A stretch of 64,000 nt of DNA from Pseudoxanthomonas broegbernensis (GCF_014202435.1 NZ_JACHGU010000002.1:310001-374000), one strand, 5' to 3'. Counted from the first letter of the stretch, positions 26,953-35,881 are shown. Program-made: numbers and translations. The notes: a model not told the origin generated them from the letters alone.

Positions 26953-29100
26953 CTAGAGCGCGTCCAGCAGCGCCTGCTGCGCCGAATACGGCACCTCGCC
27001 TTCGGCCGGCGCGCACGGGCGGTAACGGCCGTCGGCGCCCAGCTCCCAGGCATTGAGATTGTCGGCCAGGTAGTTGCGCAGGGCCTCGCGGCGGACCCGT
27101 TCCACCAGCCCCGGCGCCAGCACCGGGAAGCAGGTCTCCACCCGGCGCAGCAGGTTGCGCTCCAGCCAGTCGGCGCTGGCGCAATACAGCTCGGGCTTGC
27201 CGTCGTTGCCGAACCAGTACACCCGGCTGTGCTCCAGGAAGCGGCCGACGATCGAACGCACCCTGATGTTGTCCGATATTCCCGGCACGCCCGGGCGCAG
27301 GGTGCAGGCGCCGCGCACGACCAGGTCGATCGACACGCCGGCCTGCGAGGCCTGGTACAGCGCGCGGATCACCTGCGGCTCGTTGAGCGCGTTCATCTTG
27401 GCCACGATCCGGCCCGGGCGGCCGGAGGCGGCCAACTGCGACTCGCGCGCGATCCGGGCCAGGATCCCGCTGTGCAGGGTGAACGGCGACTGCAGCAGGC
27501 GCTTGAGCCGGATCGACGGCGCCAGCCCGGACAACTGCTGGAACAGCAGGTGCACGTCGTTGCCGATGTCGGCATCGGCGGTGATCAGGCCCAGGTCGGT
27601 GTAGGCGCGCGCGGTGCCGCTGTGGTAGTTGCCGGTGCCCAGGTGCACGTAGCGGCGCAGGCGGCGGCCCTCGCGGCGCACGATCAGCAGCATCTTGGCA
27701 TGGGTCTTGAAGCCGACCACGCCGTACACCACCTGCACCCCGGCCTCCTGCAGGCGGTCGGCCACGCCCAGGTTGGCGTCCTCGTCGAAGCGCGCGCGCA
27801 GCTCGATCACCACGGTCACGTCCTTGCCGTTGCGCGCGGCCAGGACCAGCGCGTCGACGATGGCCGACTCCTTGCCGGTGCGGTACAGGGTCTGCTTGAT
27901 TGCCAGCACTTCCGGGTCGGTGGCGGCCTGGTTGAGCAGGTCCAGCACGCTGGCGAACGAGTCGAACGGGTGGTGCAGCAGCACGTCGCCGCGGCCGACG
28001 GCCTCGAAGACGTTCTCGCCCTCCAGCCGGTTGCGCGGGGTGAACGGCGGGTACTTCAGCTCCGGCCGCTGCACCAGGTCGTAGACCTGGATCACCCGGT
28101 TGAGGTTGACCGGCCCGTCGATGTAGTAGACCGCGTTCTCGCCCAGCTCGAAGTTCTGCAGCAAGGTGCGCACGATCGGCTTGGGGCAGTCGTGAGCGAT
28201 CTCCAGGCGCACGGCGGGGCGGTAGCCGCGGCCGACCAGCTCGCTGCGCAGCGCCGAGGCCAGGTTCTCCACCTCGTCCTCGTCCACCACCAGCTCGGAG
28301 TTGCGGGTGACGCGGAACTGGAAGGCGCCGCGCACGGTCATGCCCGGGAACAGTTCGCCCACGAACGCCGACAGCATCGAGGACAGCAGCACGAAGGCCT
28401 GCTCGTCCTTGCCGCGCAGGCTCGGCGGCAGCTCGACGATGCGGTTGAGCGAGCGCGGCGCGCGGACGATGGCCAGGTGGCCGGGGCGGCCGAACGCGTC
28501 CATGCCCTCCAGCACCACCACCACGTTGAGCGACTTGTTGAGGATCCGCGGGAACGGGTGCGAGGGGTCCAGGCCCAGCGGCGAGAGCACCGGCATGACG
28601 TTGTGGCGGAAGTACGCGCGCAGCCAGCGGCTCTGGCGCGCGGACCAACTGTGGCGGCCGAGGATGCGCACCCCGGCCTGGGCCAGGGCCGGGCGCACCA
28701 CCTGGTTCCAGCACTCGTACTGCGCCTGTACCAGCCCGGCGGCGCGGCCGTGGATGGCGTCCAGCAGTTGCGCCGGGGCGATGCCGTCCGGCGCGGCGGG
28801 CAGGCCGAAGTCCGCCGCGTGGCGCACGGCGGCGGCGCGGATCTCGAAGAACTCGTCCAGGTTGGTGCAGGAAATGCACAGGAACCGCAGCCGCTCCAGC
28901 AGCGGCACCCGCGGGTCCTGCGCCTGGGCCAGCACCCGGGTGTTGAAGTCCAGTTGCGACAGCTCGCGGTTGAGGTACAGCGCCGGGTCGCGCAGGTCGT
29001 CGCCGGCCGCGTATCCGGGCGTGGCCGGTGCGGGGTCGCAAAGCGGGCTGTCGGTATCCATGGCGGGTGCGCTGGCGGAGTGGCTGGGGTGGGGGTTCAT
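26953..29100 (-). CDS. ppk1: Polyphosphate kinase 1
   Basis: The 715-residue enzyme reversibly makes inorganic polyphosphate from ATP. Visible blocks are LNRELSQLDFN at the N-domain, SCTNLDEFFEIR, the catalytic C1 segment with HLGTGNYHSGTARAYTDLGL (autophosphorylated His), and GRPGRIVAKMNAL in the C2 domain. The start ATG overlaps the phoR stop (ATGA at 29097-29100), so translation is coupled. A second Met at residue 14 is possible but the overlap favours the first. Expression would follow the Pho box upstream of phoB. Confidence 0.96.
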   Translation of the reverse strand: MNPHPSHSASAPAMDTDSPLCDPAPATPGYAAGDDLRDPALYLNRELSQLDFNTRVLAQAQDPRVPLLERLRFLCISCTNLDEFFEIRAAAVRHAADFGLPAAPDGIAPAQLLDAIHGRAAGLVQAQYECWNQVVRPALAQAGVRILGRHSWSARQSRWLRAYFRHNVMPVLSPLGLDPSHPFPRILNKSLNVVVVLEGMDAFGRPGHLAIVRAPRSLNRIVELPPSLRGKDEQAFVLLSSMLSAFVGELFPGMTVRGAFQFRVTRNSELVVDEDEVENLASALRSELVGRGYRPAVRLEIAHDCPKPIVRTLLQNFELGENAVYYIDGPVNLNRVIQVYDLVQRPELKYPPFTPRNRLEGENVFEAVGRGDVLLHHPFDSFASVLDLLNQAATDPEVLAIKQTLYRTGKESAIVDALVLAARNGKDVTVVIELRARFDEDANLGVADRLQEAGVQVVYGVVGFKTHAKMLLIVRREGRRLRRYVHLGTGNYHSGTARAYTDLGLITADADIGNDVHLLFQQLSGLAPSIRLKRLLQSPFTLHSGILARIARESQLAASGRPGRIVAKMNALNEPQVIRALYQASQAGVSIDLVVRGACTLRPGVPGISDNIRVRSIVGRFLEHSRVYWFGNDGKPELYCASADWLERNLLRRVETCFPVLAPGLVERVRREALRNYLADNLNAWELGADGRYRPCAPAEGEVPYSAQQALLDAL

Positions 29101-30527
29101 GGGGTATCCGGCGAAGCGTGGTGTCCGGATGCATCGCCATCATGCCGCGATTGCACCCGTTCGGGGCCGAAATGGCAGGCGAACACGCTGCCCTGGCCGA
29201 CGGTGCTTTCGATCGACAGCCGCGCCTGGTGCAGCCCCAGCACGTGCTTGACGATGGACAGGCCCAGGCCGGTGCCGCCGCTCTCGCGCGAGCGGCTGCT
29301 GGAAACGCGGTAGAAACGCTCGGTCAACCGCGGCAGGTGCGCCTCGGCGATGCCGTAGCCGGTGTCGCGCACCGCCAGCGCCACGCCGCCGCCGTCCTCG
29401 CGGGCGAAGGTCACGGCGACGGTGCCGCCCACCGGGGTGTAGCGCACCGCGTTGGTCACCAGGTTGGAGAAGGCGCTGTGCAGCTCCTTGGTCGAGCCGA
29501 GCAGGTCGCAGCCGGCCAGGTCGTGCACCTCGATGGTGTGCCGGCCCTGGCTGAAGGCCTCGGCCTCGCGCTTGAGCGTGGCCAGCATCGGCACCATCGC
29601 CACCGGTTCCTCGGGCAGGCTGTCGCGCGACTCCAGCCGCGACAGGGTCAGCAGGTCCTCCACCAGTTGGGTCATGCGCTGGGACTGCTTCTGCATCTCC
29701 TCCAGCATCGGCCGCCATTCCGGGAATTCGGCCGGGTCGAGCATGTCCAGGTAGCCGTGGACCACGGTCAGCGGCGTGCGCAATTCATGGGACACGTTGG
29801 CCACGAAGTCGCGGCGCACCTGTTCCAGGCGCAGCAGCTTGCTCACGTCGCGGGCGACCAGCAGCCAGTAGTCGTCCGAATAGGGGATCAGGCGCAGGTT
29901 CAGGCGCAGCCGCTCGTTCACCGGTGCGGGCGCATCGAGGATGGGCTCGGCCCGGCGCCCGGCTGCCAGCCAGCGGGACAGCGGCAGCGGCTGCAGGCGT
30001 TCGGCCACCGGCGCGCCGAGGTCGCGCGGGTGGGCCAGGCCGAGCAGGTCGGTGGCGGCCTCGTTGAACCACAGGATGCGCTGGGTGTTGCGGTCCACCA
30101 CCACCACGCCGTCGGGCAGGGCGGCGGCGGCGGCGCGGTAGGCGCGCAGCATGTCCAGCAGGCGGCGCTTGCGCGCGCGCATCTCCGACTGGCTGCGGTG
30201 CAGCAGGCGGTCCAGCTCGTTCCAGGCGCCGTGGCCCTGGCCCGGCTCCCAGCGCTTGCGCGCGGTGAGCCGCAGCAGCACCCGGCGCAGCCGCCAGTAA
30301 TGCCAGGCCAGCACGCCCAGCGCGGCGGCGGCCAGCATCGCGGCGGGCCGGCCGATGGCGAGGCCGAACACCGTGGCCGCCGCCAGCAGCGCGAACACCG
30401 CCGGCAGCGTGCGCCACCAGGCCGAGCGCAGGCGGTCCGGCGCGCGCGCGGTGGAGGCGTGCGCGTCGCGGCGCCGTCCGTCGTCCTCCCGCGGGGGCGG
30501 CACGGGGAGCGTGGGGAAATCGTCCAT
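29097..30527 (-). CDS. phoR: Phosphate regulon sensor histidine kinase PhoR
   Basis: The 476-residue kinase has two membrane segments (about 40-60 and 61-78), a cytoplasmic linker, a PAS domain (about 132-230, starting LPDGVVVVDR), and a HisKA domain with phospho-acceptor His247 in FVANVSHELRTPL. The HATPase domain carries the N box NLVTNAVRYTP, DTGYGI and GGTGLGLS. There is no large periplasmic domain, as in other PhoR proteins that sense through PstSCAB-PhoU. It lies 21 bases after phoB. No pst or phoU gene is in the window. Confidence 0.95.
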   Translation of the reverse strand: MDDFPTLPVPPPREDDGRRRDAHASTARAPDRLRSAWWRTLPAVFALLAAATVFGLAIGRPAAMLAAAALGVLAWHYWRLRRVLLRLTARKRWEPGQGHGAWNELDRLLHRSQSEMRARKRRLLDMLRAYRAAAAALPDGVVVVDRNTQRILWFNEAATDLLGLAHPRDLGAPVAERLQPLPLSRWLAAGRRAEPILDAPAPVNERLRLNLRLIPYSDDYWLLVARDVSKLLRLEQVRRDFVANVSHELRTPLTVVHGYLDMLDPAEFPEWRPMLEEMQKQSQRMTQLVEDLLTLSRLESRDSLPEEPVAMVPMLATLKREAEAFSQGRHTIEVHDLAGCDLLGSTKELHSAFSNLVTNAVRYTPVGGTVAVTFAREDGGGVALAVRDTGYGIAEAHLPRLTERFYRVSSSRSRESGGTGLGLSIVKHVLGLHQARLSIESTVGQGSVFACHFGPERVQSRHDGDASGHHASPDTP

Positions 30528-30548
30528 CCCGGGGCCGCCGCGGCCGCC

Positions 30549-31238
30549 TCAGGCCGCCGCGGAGAAGCGGTAGCCGGCCCCGCGCACGGTCTGGACCATG
30601 CCGTCCACGCCGAACGGTTCCAGGGTCTTGCGCAGGCGGCGGATGTGCACGTCGATGGTGCGCTCCTCCACGTACACGCTGCCGCCCCAGACGTGGTCCA
30701 GCAGTTGGGCGCGGCTGTAGACCCGGTCGGGGTGGGTCATGAAGAAATGCAGCAGGCGGTATTCGGTGGGGCCGATCGTCACCGCGGCCTCGCCGGCGAA
30801 CACGCGGTGGGCGGCCCCGTCGATGCGCAGCCCGCCCATGGCCACGCTGCCGTCCTCGTCGTCCTCGCGCGAGCGCCGCAGCACCGCGCGGATGCGCGCC
30901 AGCAGCTCGCGCGCGGAGAACGGCTTGACCACGTAGTCGTCCACGCCCGCTTCCAGCCCGCCGACGCGGTCGTTCTCCTCGCCGCGCGCGGTGAGCATGA
31001 TGATGGGCACCTCGCGGGTGAGCGCCTCGCGGCGCCAGCGCCGGGCCAGGTCCAGGCCGCTGGTGCCCGGCAGCATCCAGTCCAGCAGGATCAGATCGGG
31101 GACGCGGTCGGCGATGGCGGCCTGGGCCTCGCGCGCGTCGCCGGCGTGCACGGGGGCGTAGTCGCCCTTGCGCAGAGCGAAGGCGACCATGTCGCGGATG
31201 GCGGGTTCGTCGTCGACGATGAGGATCTGCTTCTGCAC
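30549..31238 (-). CDS. phoB: Phosphate regulon response regulator PhoB
   Basis: The 229-residue regulator has a receiver domain with acidic pair D9-D10, phospho-acceptor Asp53 in LILLDWMLPG and VKPF with the conserved Lys. A C-terminal winged-helix DNA-binding domain of the OmpR/PhoB type (about 135-225) contains RTIDVHIRRLRK. It activates Pho regulon promoters by binding Pho boxes, one of which lies just upstream of its own gene. It is the first gene of the phoB-phoR-ppk1-ppx operon. Confidence 0.97.
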   Translation of the reverse strand: MQKQILIVDDEPAIRDMVAFALRKGDYAPVHAGDAREAQAAIADRVPDLILLDWMLPGTSGLDLARRWRREALTREVPIIMLTARGEENDRVGGLEAGVDDYVVKPFSARELLARIRAVLRRSREDDEDGSVAMGGLRIDGAAHRVFAGEAAVTIGPTEYRLLHFFMTHPDRVYSRAQLLDHVWGGSVYVEERTIDVHIRRLRKTLEPFGVDGMVQTVRGAGYRFSAAA

Positions 31239-31270
31239 GGTCCTTCCCGGCGTTTGGGCGGTTCGCCGGG

Positions 31271-31304
31271 ATTAGACTACCGTTGGATGACGGTTGTGTG
31301 ACAA
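31271..31304 (-). promoter_or_regulatory. Pho box and -10 of the phoB-phoR-ppk1-ppx operon
   Basis: On the minus strand TTGTCAC-ACAA-CCGTCAT (31304 to 31287) matches the 18-base Pho box (two CTGTCAT half-sites with a four-base A-rich spacer) at about 14 of 18 positions. The half-sites have the required 11-base period. TCTAAT (31276-31271) follows ten bases later as a -10 box, the spacing expected when PhoB replaces the -35 contact. The transcript would begin about 26 bases before phoB. Confidence 0.78.
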
Positions 31305-31330
31305 GGCGTGGCGAACACGGCCGCGGCGGT

Positions 31331-33025
31331 TCAGCGCCGCTGCATGTCCGGGTCGCGGATGCCCTGCCGGCGCAGCTCCAGCACGGTCGGGGTGATGGAG
31401 GCGATGCGCGCGTCCACCCGGGCACGGGCCACGTAGTCCAGGTCGCCGCGCTTCTTCAGGTTCTCCAACTGGATCAGCGCCTGCTCCGGGCGGCCGTTGA
31501 GGAAGGCGGCCTCGGCGTAGGCCTCGCCGGCGCGCGCGCCGTCGCCGGCCAGTTCGCAGGCGCGGGCGAAGGTCTGCTGGAACACCGGGTCCTCGCCGGC
31601 GCGGGCCAGCAGCGGGCGCAGCACTTCCTGGGCGCGCTGGCCGGCCTGCGCACCGCCCTGCTCGACCAGGACGCGGGCGTAGCTCAGGGCCACCGGCCGG
31701 CTGCCGGGCAGGCGGCGCAGCCATTCGTCGAAGCGGCGGTTGGCCTGGGCGGTGCGGCCGGCGCGGGATTCGGCTTCGCCCAGGGCCATCGCCACCCAGA
31801 GGTTGTCCGGGTGGCGCTCCAGCAGGGCCTGCAGTTCGGCGGCCGCGCTGGCCGGCTCGCGCGCGCTCTGCACCAGGGCCAGGCCGTAGCGCTGGGCATC
31901 GCTCAGGCCGTCCGGCCCGGCCCGGCGCAAGGCCTCGTATTCGCGTACGGCCGCATCGGCGGTGACGGCGCTGAGCGCGCGCAGGCGTTCCTGCGCCCAG
32001 GCGAACTGGCCGCTGTCGCCGCCGGCCAGCGCGGGGGGCAGGGCATGGAGCCGGAAATCGGCGGGCAGCAGGGGGTTGGGCTTTCCCGGCGGCGCCGCGG
32101 CCACGCCGCCGCGTTCCAGCCGCTCGACCCGCTGCACCTGCTCGCCGCCGGGCTCGCCGACCGAGGTGGTGGCGGTGACCGCGCCGCGCCGCAGTTGCTC
32201 GGCGCGCTGCTTGGCCTCGCCGATGCGGGTGGTGTTGACCGGGTGAGTGCGCAGGTAGTCGGGCGCGCTGTAGCCCCCCTGGTTGCCGCGCATGGCGAAG
32301 GACATCCGCTCGAAGAAGCCGGCCATGGCGTCCACGTCGTAGCCGCTGCGCGACAGCGTGCGGATGCCGATGCGGTCGGCCTCGGACTCGTTGGAGCGGG
32401 TGTAGTTGATCTGGTTCTGCTGGATCAGGCCCATCGCGCTGATCAGCGCGGCCTGGGTGGCTTCGCCGGAGGAAGTGCCGCCGGCCGCCTGCGCGGCGAC
32501 GATGGCCGCCAGCATGCCCAGCAGGATCGGCACCTGGTCGCGCTGCGCGCGCTCCACCCCGCGCAGCACGTGCTGCTGGGTGACGTGGGCGATCTCGTGG
32601 GAGAGCACCGCGGCGACCTCGTCTTCGCGCTGGGCGGTGAGGACCAGGCCGGCGTTCATGCCGATGTAGCCGCCCAGGGTGGCGAAGGCGTTGATCTGCC
32701 GGTCCTTGAGCATGAACAGGGTGTAGCGCTGCTCGGGCCGGTCGCTGTTGGCGCCCAGCCGGTTGCCGATGGACTGCAGCCAGTCGTCGACCAGCGGGTC
32801 CTCCAGCGTGTAGCGGTAGTTGCGCAGTTCGCGCAGCATCATCGCGCCGTACTGCTCCTGCCGCGCGGGGGTCAGCAGCTCGCCGGCGGAGGAGCCGATG
32901 TCGGGCAGGCGCAGGTCGTCCTGGGCCGGCGCGGGGGCGGCGGCCAGGCCCGCGAGCACGGACAGGGACAGGGCGGTGGCCAGCGGGAGATAGCGCAAGT
33001 TCGGGCTCCGGGGATGGCGCAGCAT
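31331..33025 (-). CDS. BepA/YfgC-like M48 metalloprotease with TPR region
   Basis: The protein (564 residues with the start chosen) has a cleavable signal peptide ending near APAQ at residue 35. An M48 peptidase domain follows with HEIAH (His143, Glu144, His147) and third ligand in NESEADRIG. About 200 C-terminal residues form TPR-like helices. BepA is a periplasmic chaperone-protease that guides assembly or removal of outer-membrane proteins such as LptD. The longer open frame to 33178 adds a non-signal extension overlapping the grxC upstream region, so I chose ATG 33025 although it lacks a clear ribosome-binding site. It is divergent from grxC and upstream of phoB. Confidence 0.88.
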   Translation of the reverse strand: MLRHPRSPNLRYLPLATALSLSVLAGLAAAPAPAQDDLRLPDIGSSAGELLTPARQEQYGAMMLRELRNYRYTLEDPLVDDWLQSIGNRLGANSDRPEQRYTLFMLKDRQINAFATLGGYIGMNAGLVLTAQREDEVAAVLSHEIAHVTQQHVLRGVERAQRDQVPILLGMLAAIVAAQAAGGTSSGEATQAALISAMGLIQQNQINYTRSNESEADRIGIRTLSRSGYDVDAMAGFFERMSFAMRGNQGGYSAPDYLRTHPVNTTRIGEAKQRAEQLRRGAVTATTSVGEPGGEQVQRVERLERGGVAAAPPGKPNPLLPADFRLHALPPALAGGDSGQFAWAQERLRALSAVTADAAVREYEALRRAGPDGLSDAQRYGLALVQSAREPASAAAELQALLERHPDNLWVAMALGEAESRAGRTAQANRRFDEWLRRLPGSRPVALSYARVLVEQGGAQAGQRAQEVLRPLLARAGEDPVFQQTFARACELAGDGARAGEAYAEAAFLNGRPEQALIQLENLKKRGDLDYVARARVDARIASITPTVLELRRQGIRDPDMQRR

Positions 33026-33149
33026 GCCGGTCGCGGCGTGGGCGGGAGTGAATCGGCGGTTAATCCGCAGCGTTCCGGGCATCGACACTGGTCCGGGCCG
33101 CGATCGATACCATATCCCTATCGACCCCACTCGCCGCGCGGAGTTTCCC

Positions 33150-33431
33150 GTGTCCTCCTCTCCCCAGACGATTCGCATCTATTCCACCGCCATCTGCCCG
33201 TACTGCGTGGCCGCCAAGAACTTCCTGAAGAGCCAGGGCCGCCAGTGGACCGAGATCCGCGTCGACCTGGACCCGGTCGAGCGCGACAAGATGGTCGGCC
33301 TGGCCCGGCGCACCAGCGTGCCGCAGATCTTCGTCGGCGACGTCCACGTCGGCGGCTACGACGACATGATGGCCATGCATCGCGCCGGCCGGCTGCTGCC
33401 CTTGCTCGACGGGCTGGCGCCTTCGGCGTAA
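33150..33431 (+). CDS. grxC: Glutaredoxin 3 (GrxC-type)
   Basis: The 93-residue thioredoxin-fold protein has the dithiol active site CPYC, the cis-Pro segment TSVPQIFV and the glutathione-binding GGYDDMM stretch. It reduces disulfides and mixed glutathione disulfides. The start is GTG at 33150, preceded by GGAG about seven bases upstream; the longer ATG-starting frame from 33024 overlaps the M48 gene and is not glutaredoxin-like. It is followed by a 237-base gap before icd. Confidence 0.93.
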   Translation: MSSSPQTIRIYSTAICPYCVAAKNFLKSQGRQWTEIRVDLDPVERDKMVGLARRTSVPQIFVGDVHVGGYDDMMAMHRAGRLLPLLDGLAPSA

Positions 33432-33506
33432 GCGGGCCCGGACCGGCAGGCCGTCCGGACGGGGGCGGCCCGTGCGTGGCCGTGGCCGGGGAGGGCGGAC
33501 GGCGCC

Positions 33507-33547
33507 GGTGGGACCGGCGCGTAGCCGGCCTTCCCCGGCTGCTCCCA
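33507..33547. repeat. REP-like palindrome upstream of icd
   Basis: GGTGGGACCGGC, four bases, then TAGCCGGCC (33507-33530), is followed at once by a reverse-oriented GGGAGCAGCCGGGG (33547 to 33531). It looks like a compact member of the intergenic palindrome family, but here lies between co-directional grxC and icd. Confidence 0.42.
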
Positions 33548-33579
33548 AGGTCGAAGTGGGGCGTTCAGTGGGGATGGGG

Positions 33580-33585
33580 CATAAT
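33580..33585 (+). promoter_or_regulatory. Possible -10 box of icd
   Basis: CATAAT sits in the only AT-rich stretch of the grxC-icd gap, about 84 bases before the icd start. No convincing -35 lies 16-18 bases upstream. Confidence 0.33.
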
Positions 33586-33604
33586 TTCACCACAAACTTT
33601 CCCT

Positions 33605-33615
33605 CCCCCCCCCCC
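33605..33615 (+). repeat. Homopolymeric C11 tract in the icd leader
   Basis: Eleven consecutive C residues lie about 20 bases downstream of the possible -10 and 54 bases before the icd ATG. Such tracts are prone to slippage; this one could alter the leader length or could be a sequencing error. Confidence 0.85.
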
Positions 33616-33668
33616 TGCGCCCTCGTCCCGGTTTCCGGGCGTGTGCGCCTGTTCGGAATCCCAATCCC

Positions 33669-34676
33669 ATGACCCAGAAGATCACGGTCATCCGCGGCGA
33701 CGGCATCGGCCCGGAGATCATGGACGCGACCTTGCACGTGCTCGACCGGCTCGACGCCGGGTTGGAATACGAGTACGCCGACGCCGGCGTGGCCGCCCTG
33801 GACAAGCACGGCGACCTGATGCCGCAGGCGACCCTGGACTCGATCGCGCGCAACGCGGTCGCCCTGAAGAGCCCGCTGACCACCCCGGTGGGCGGCGGCT
33901 TCACCTCGATCAACGTCGCCCTGCGCCGCCATTTCGACCTGTACGCCAACGTCCGCCCGGCCAAGTCGTTCCCCAACACCGGCTCGCGCTACGGCGAGGG
34001 CGTGGACCTGGTCACCGTGCGCGAGAACACCGAGGGCGCCTACCTGGCCGAGGGCCAGGAGATCTCCGACGACGGCGAGATCGCCTTCTCCGGCGCCCGC
34101 ATCACCCGCAAGGGGTCCGAGCGCATCGTCCGCTACGCCTTCGAGCTGGCCCGCGGCGCCGGCCGCAGGAAGGTCACCGCGGTGCACAAGGCCAACATCA
34201 TCAAGTCGACCTCGGGGCTGTTCCTGACCGTGGCGCGCGAGGTCGCCGAGCACTACCCGGACATCGAGTTCCAGGAGATGATCGTCGACAACGCCTGCAT
34301 GCAGTTGGTGATGCGTCCGGAACAGTTCGACGTGCTGGTCACCACCAACCTGTTCGGCGACATCATCTCCGACCTGTGCGCCGGGCTGGTCGGCGGCCTG
34401 GGCCTGGCGCCAGGCGCCAACATCGGCGAGCACGCGGCGATCTTCGAGGCGGTCCACGGCACCGCGCCGGACATCGCCGGCAAGGGCATCGCCAATCCCT
34501 GCGCGCTGCTGCTGGGCGCGGCGCAGATGCTGGACCACATCGGCCAGCCGCAAAACGCCGAGCGCGTGCGCCAGGCCATCGTCGCCACCCTGGAGGCGAA
34601 GGACTCGGTGACCGGCGACCTGGGCGGCAACGGCACCACCCTGGGGTTCGCCGAGGCCATCGCCCGCCGGCTCTGA
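33669..34676 (+). CDS. icd: Isocitrate dehydrogenase, NAD-dependent type
   Basis: The 335-residue protein belongs to the short isocitrate/isopropylmalate dehydrogenase family. It starts ITVIRGDGIGPEIM, has the substrate-phosphate loop (TSINVALRRHFDLYANVRP), VRENTEGAY, KANI with the catalytic Lys, the Asp metal site DNACMQLV, and EAVHGTAPDIAGKGIANP in the cofactor region. This is the mitochondrial-IDH3-like form found in xanthomonads, likely NAD-dependent. Leucine-pathway 3-isopropylmalate dehydrogenase is the nearest alternative, but no leu genes are adjacent. A strong bidirectional terminator follows. Confidence 0.9.
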   Translation: MTQKITVIRGDGIGPEIMDATLHVLDRLDAGLEYEYADAGVAALDKHGDLMPQATLDSIARNAVALKSPLTTPVGGGFTSINVALRRHFDLYANVRPAKSFPNTGSRYGEGVDLVTVRENTEGAYLAEGQEISDDGEIAFSGARITRKGSERIVRYAFELARGAGRRKVTAVHKANIIKSTSGLFLTVAREVAEHYPDIEFQEMIVDNACMQLVMRPEQFDVLVTTNLFGDIISDLCAGLVGGLGLAPGANIGEHAAIFEAVHGTAPDIAGKGIANPCALLLGAAQMLDHIGQPQNAERVRQAIVATLEAKDSVTGDLGGNGTTLGFAEAIARRL

Positions 34677-34751
34677 CGGATGCATGCGGGGCCGGGCAGG
34701 GGGCGTCTCGTCCTCTCGCGATCCCCTTCCCACCCGGTGGAACCCCAGGAA

Positions 34752-34774
34752 AAAGGGCGCCCATGGCGCCCTTT
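34752..34774. terminator. Bidirectional terminator between icd and the BI-1 gene
   Basis: AAAGGGCGCC (34752-34761) and GGCGCCCTTT (34765-34774) form a perfect ten-pair stem with a three-base loop. A residues precede it and T residues end it, so it can stop transcription from both convergent genes. Confidence 0.82.
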
Positions 34775-34800
34775 CCCATACCCGAAACCGCCCGGCAGGC

Positions 34801-35556
34801 TCAGTCGCGCGACTGCAGCTTGGCCAGCAGGCGCAGGAACTCGACGTACAGCCACACCAGGGTGACCATCAGCCCGAAGGCGCCGTACCACTCCATGTAC
34901 TTCGGTGCGCCGCGCTCCACGCCGGTCTCGATGAAGTCGAAGTCCAGCACCAGGTTCAGCGCCGCCACCACCACCACGAACAGGCTGAAGCCGATGCCGA
35001 TCAGGCCCGAGTCGTGGATGAAGGGGATATTGACGTTGAAGAACCGCAGCGCAAAGGAGGCCAGGTAGACCAGGGCGATGCCGCCGGTGGCCGCGATCAC
35101 GCCGAGCTTGAAGTTCTCCGTGGCCTTGATCAGCCCGCTGCGGTAGGCGAACAGCAGCGCGAACAGGGTGCCGAAGGTCAGCAGCACCGCCTGCATGACG
35201 ATGCCCGGGAAGCGGGCCTCGAACACCGCCGAGATGCCGCCCAGGAACAGGCCCTCGGTCAGCGCGTACAGCGGCGCGCTGACCGGCGCCCATTCCTTCT
35301 TGAAGATCGTGACCAGGGCCAGGACGAAGCCGCCCAGCGCACCGCCCCAGACGTAGCCCATGCCGGTGACGCCGGCCTCGGTGACCTGCATCTGCGACCA
35401 GGCGAAGGCGCCGGTCAGCACGCACATCAGCAGCAGCAGCCCGGTCTTGTTGACCGTGCCATTGAGGGTCATGGCCCCGCCGTCGCGGGACACCACGGTG
35501 CCGCTGCCGAGGTCGAGGAAGGTGGATTCCTTCAGTGCGGGATTGCCGCTGCGCAT
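34801..35556 (-). CDS. Bax inhibitor-1/YccA family membrane protein
   Basis: The 251-residue protein has about seven transmembrane helices starting near residue 38 and fits the YccA-like branch of the BI-1 family. The C-terminal part LNLVLDFDFIETGVERGAPKYMEWY carries the acidic residues typical of pH-sensitive calcium-leak members. YccA in Escherichia coli modulates the FtsH protease. A GGAG ribosome-binding site is well placed before the ATG at 35556. It is monocistronic and converges on icd. Confidence 0.92.
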   Translation of the reverse strand: MRSGNPALKESTFLDLGSGTVVSRDGGAMTLNGTVNKTGLLLLMCVLTGAFAWSQMQVTEAGVTGMGYVWGGALGGFVLALVTIFKKEWAPVSAPLYALTEGLFLGGISAVFEARFPGIVMQAVLLTFGTLFALLFAYRSGLIKATENFKLGVIAATGGIALVYLASFALRFFNVNIPFIHDSGLIGIGFSLFVVVVAALNLVLDFDFIETGVERGAPKYMEWYGAFGLMVTLVWLYVEFLRLLAKLQSRD

Positions 35557-35722
35557 GTTCGCTCCGTCGATGGTGTGTTGACCGGGGAAGGATACACGGG
35601 GCGAGGGACGGGGGCTTGGGCAAGGCGCCGGCGGGGCGCGGCAAAAGCGGCGGCGCTATACGCGCGGGGTGCCGCTCGCGGACGCTCGTTCCTCATGGCG
35701 GCGGCCCGGGGTATGCGCGGGC

Positions 35723-35808
35723 TGGTGCGAAAGGCGGGACTCGAACCCGCACGGGGGCTGCCCGCTGGAACCTAAATCCAGTGCGTCTACCAATTCCGCC
35801 ACTTTCGC
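35723..35808 (-). tRNA. tRNA-Leu(TAG)
   Basis: The 86-base class II tRNA has acceptor stem GCGAAAG/CTTTCGC, anticodon arm CTGGA-TTTAGGT-TCCAG giving anticodon TAG, a long variable arm, GTTCGAGTC T-loop and encoded CCA. It is the last of five tRNA genes on this strand. Confidence 0.97.
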
Positions 35809-35881
35809 CAGGCCGCCGGCATTCTAACCGCGGCGGTGCAGGTCGCGCTGCCACGCCGGCGAGCCGGCCCTTCGGGCGGGC

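Noticed and set aside
23501-29143. An 1880-codon open frame on the minus strand across the vWA, ppx and ppk1 genes
   Set aside because: It is out of frame with three clearly recognisable proteins, is Arg/Ala/Pro-rich without any motif, and is the usual product of high GC and strong third-base bias.
33432-33500. Palindromic GC stretch after grxC as a terminator
   Set aside because: Several overlapping short inverted repeats exist, but none has a clean stem plus T tract.
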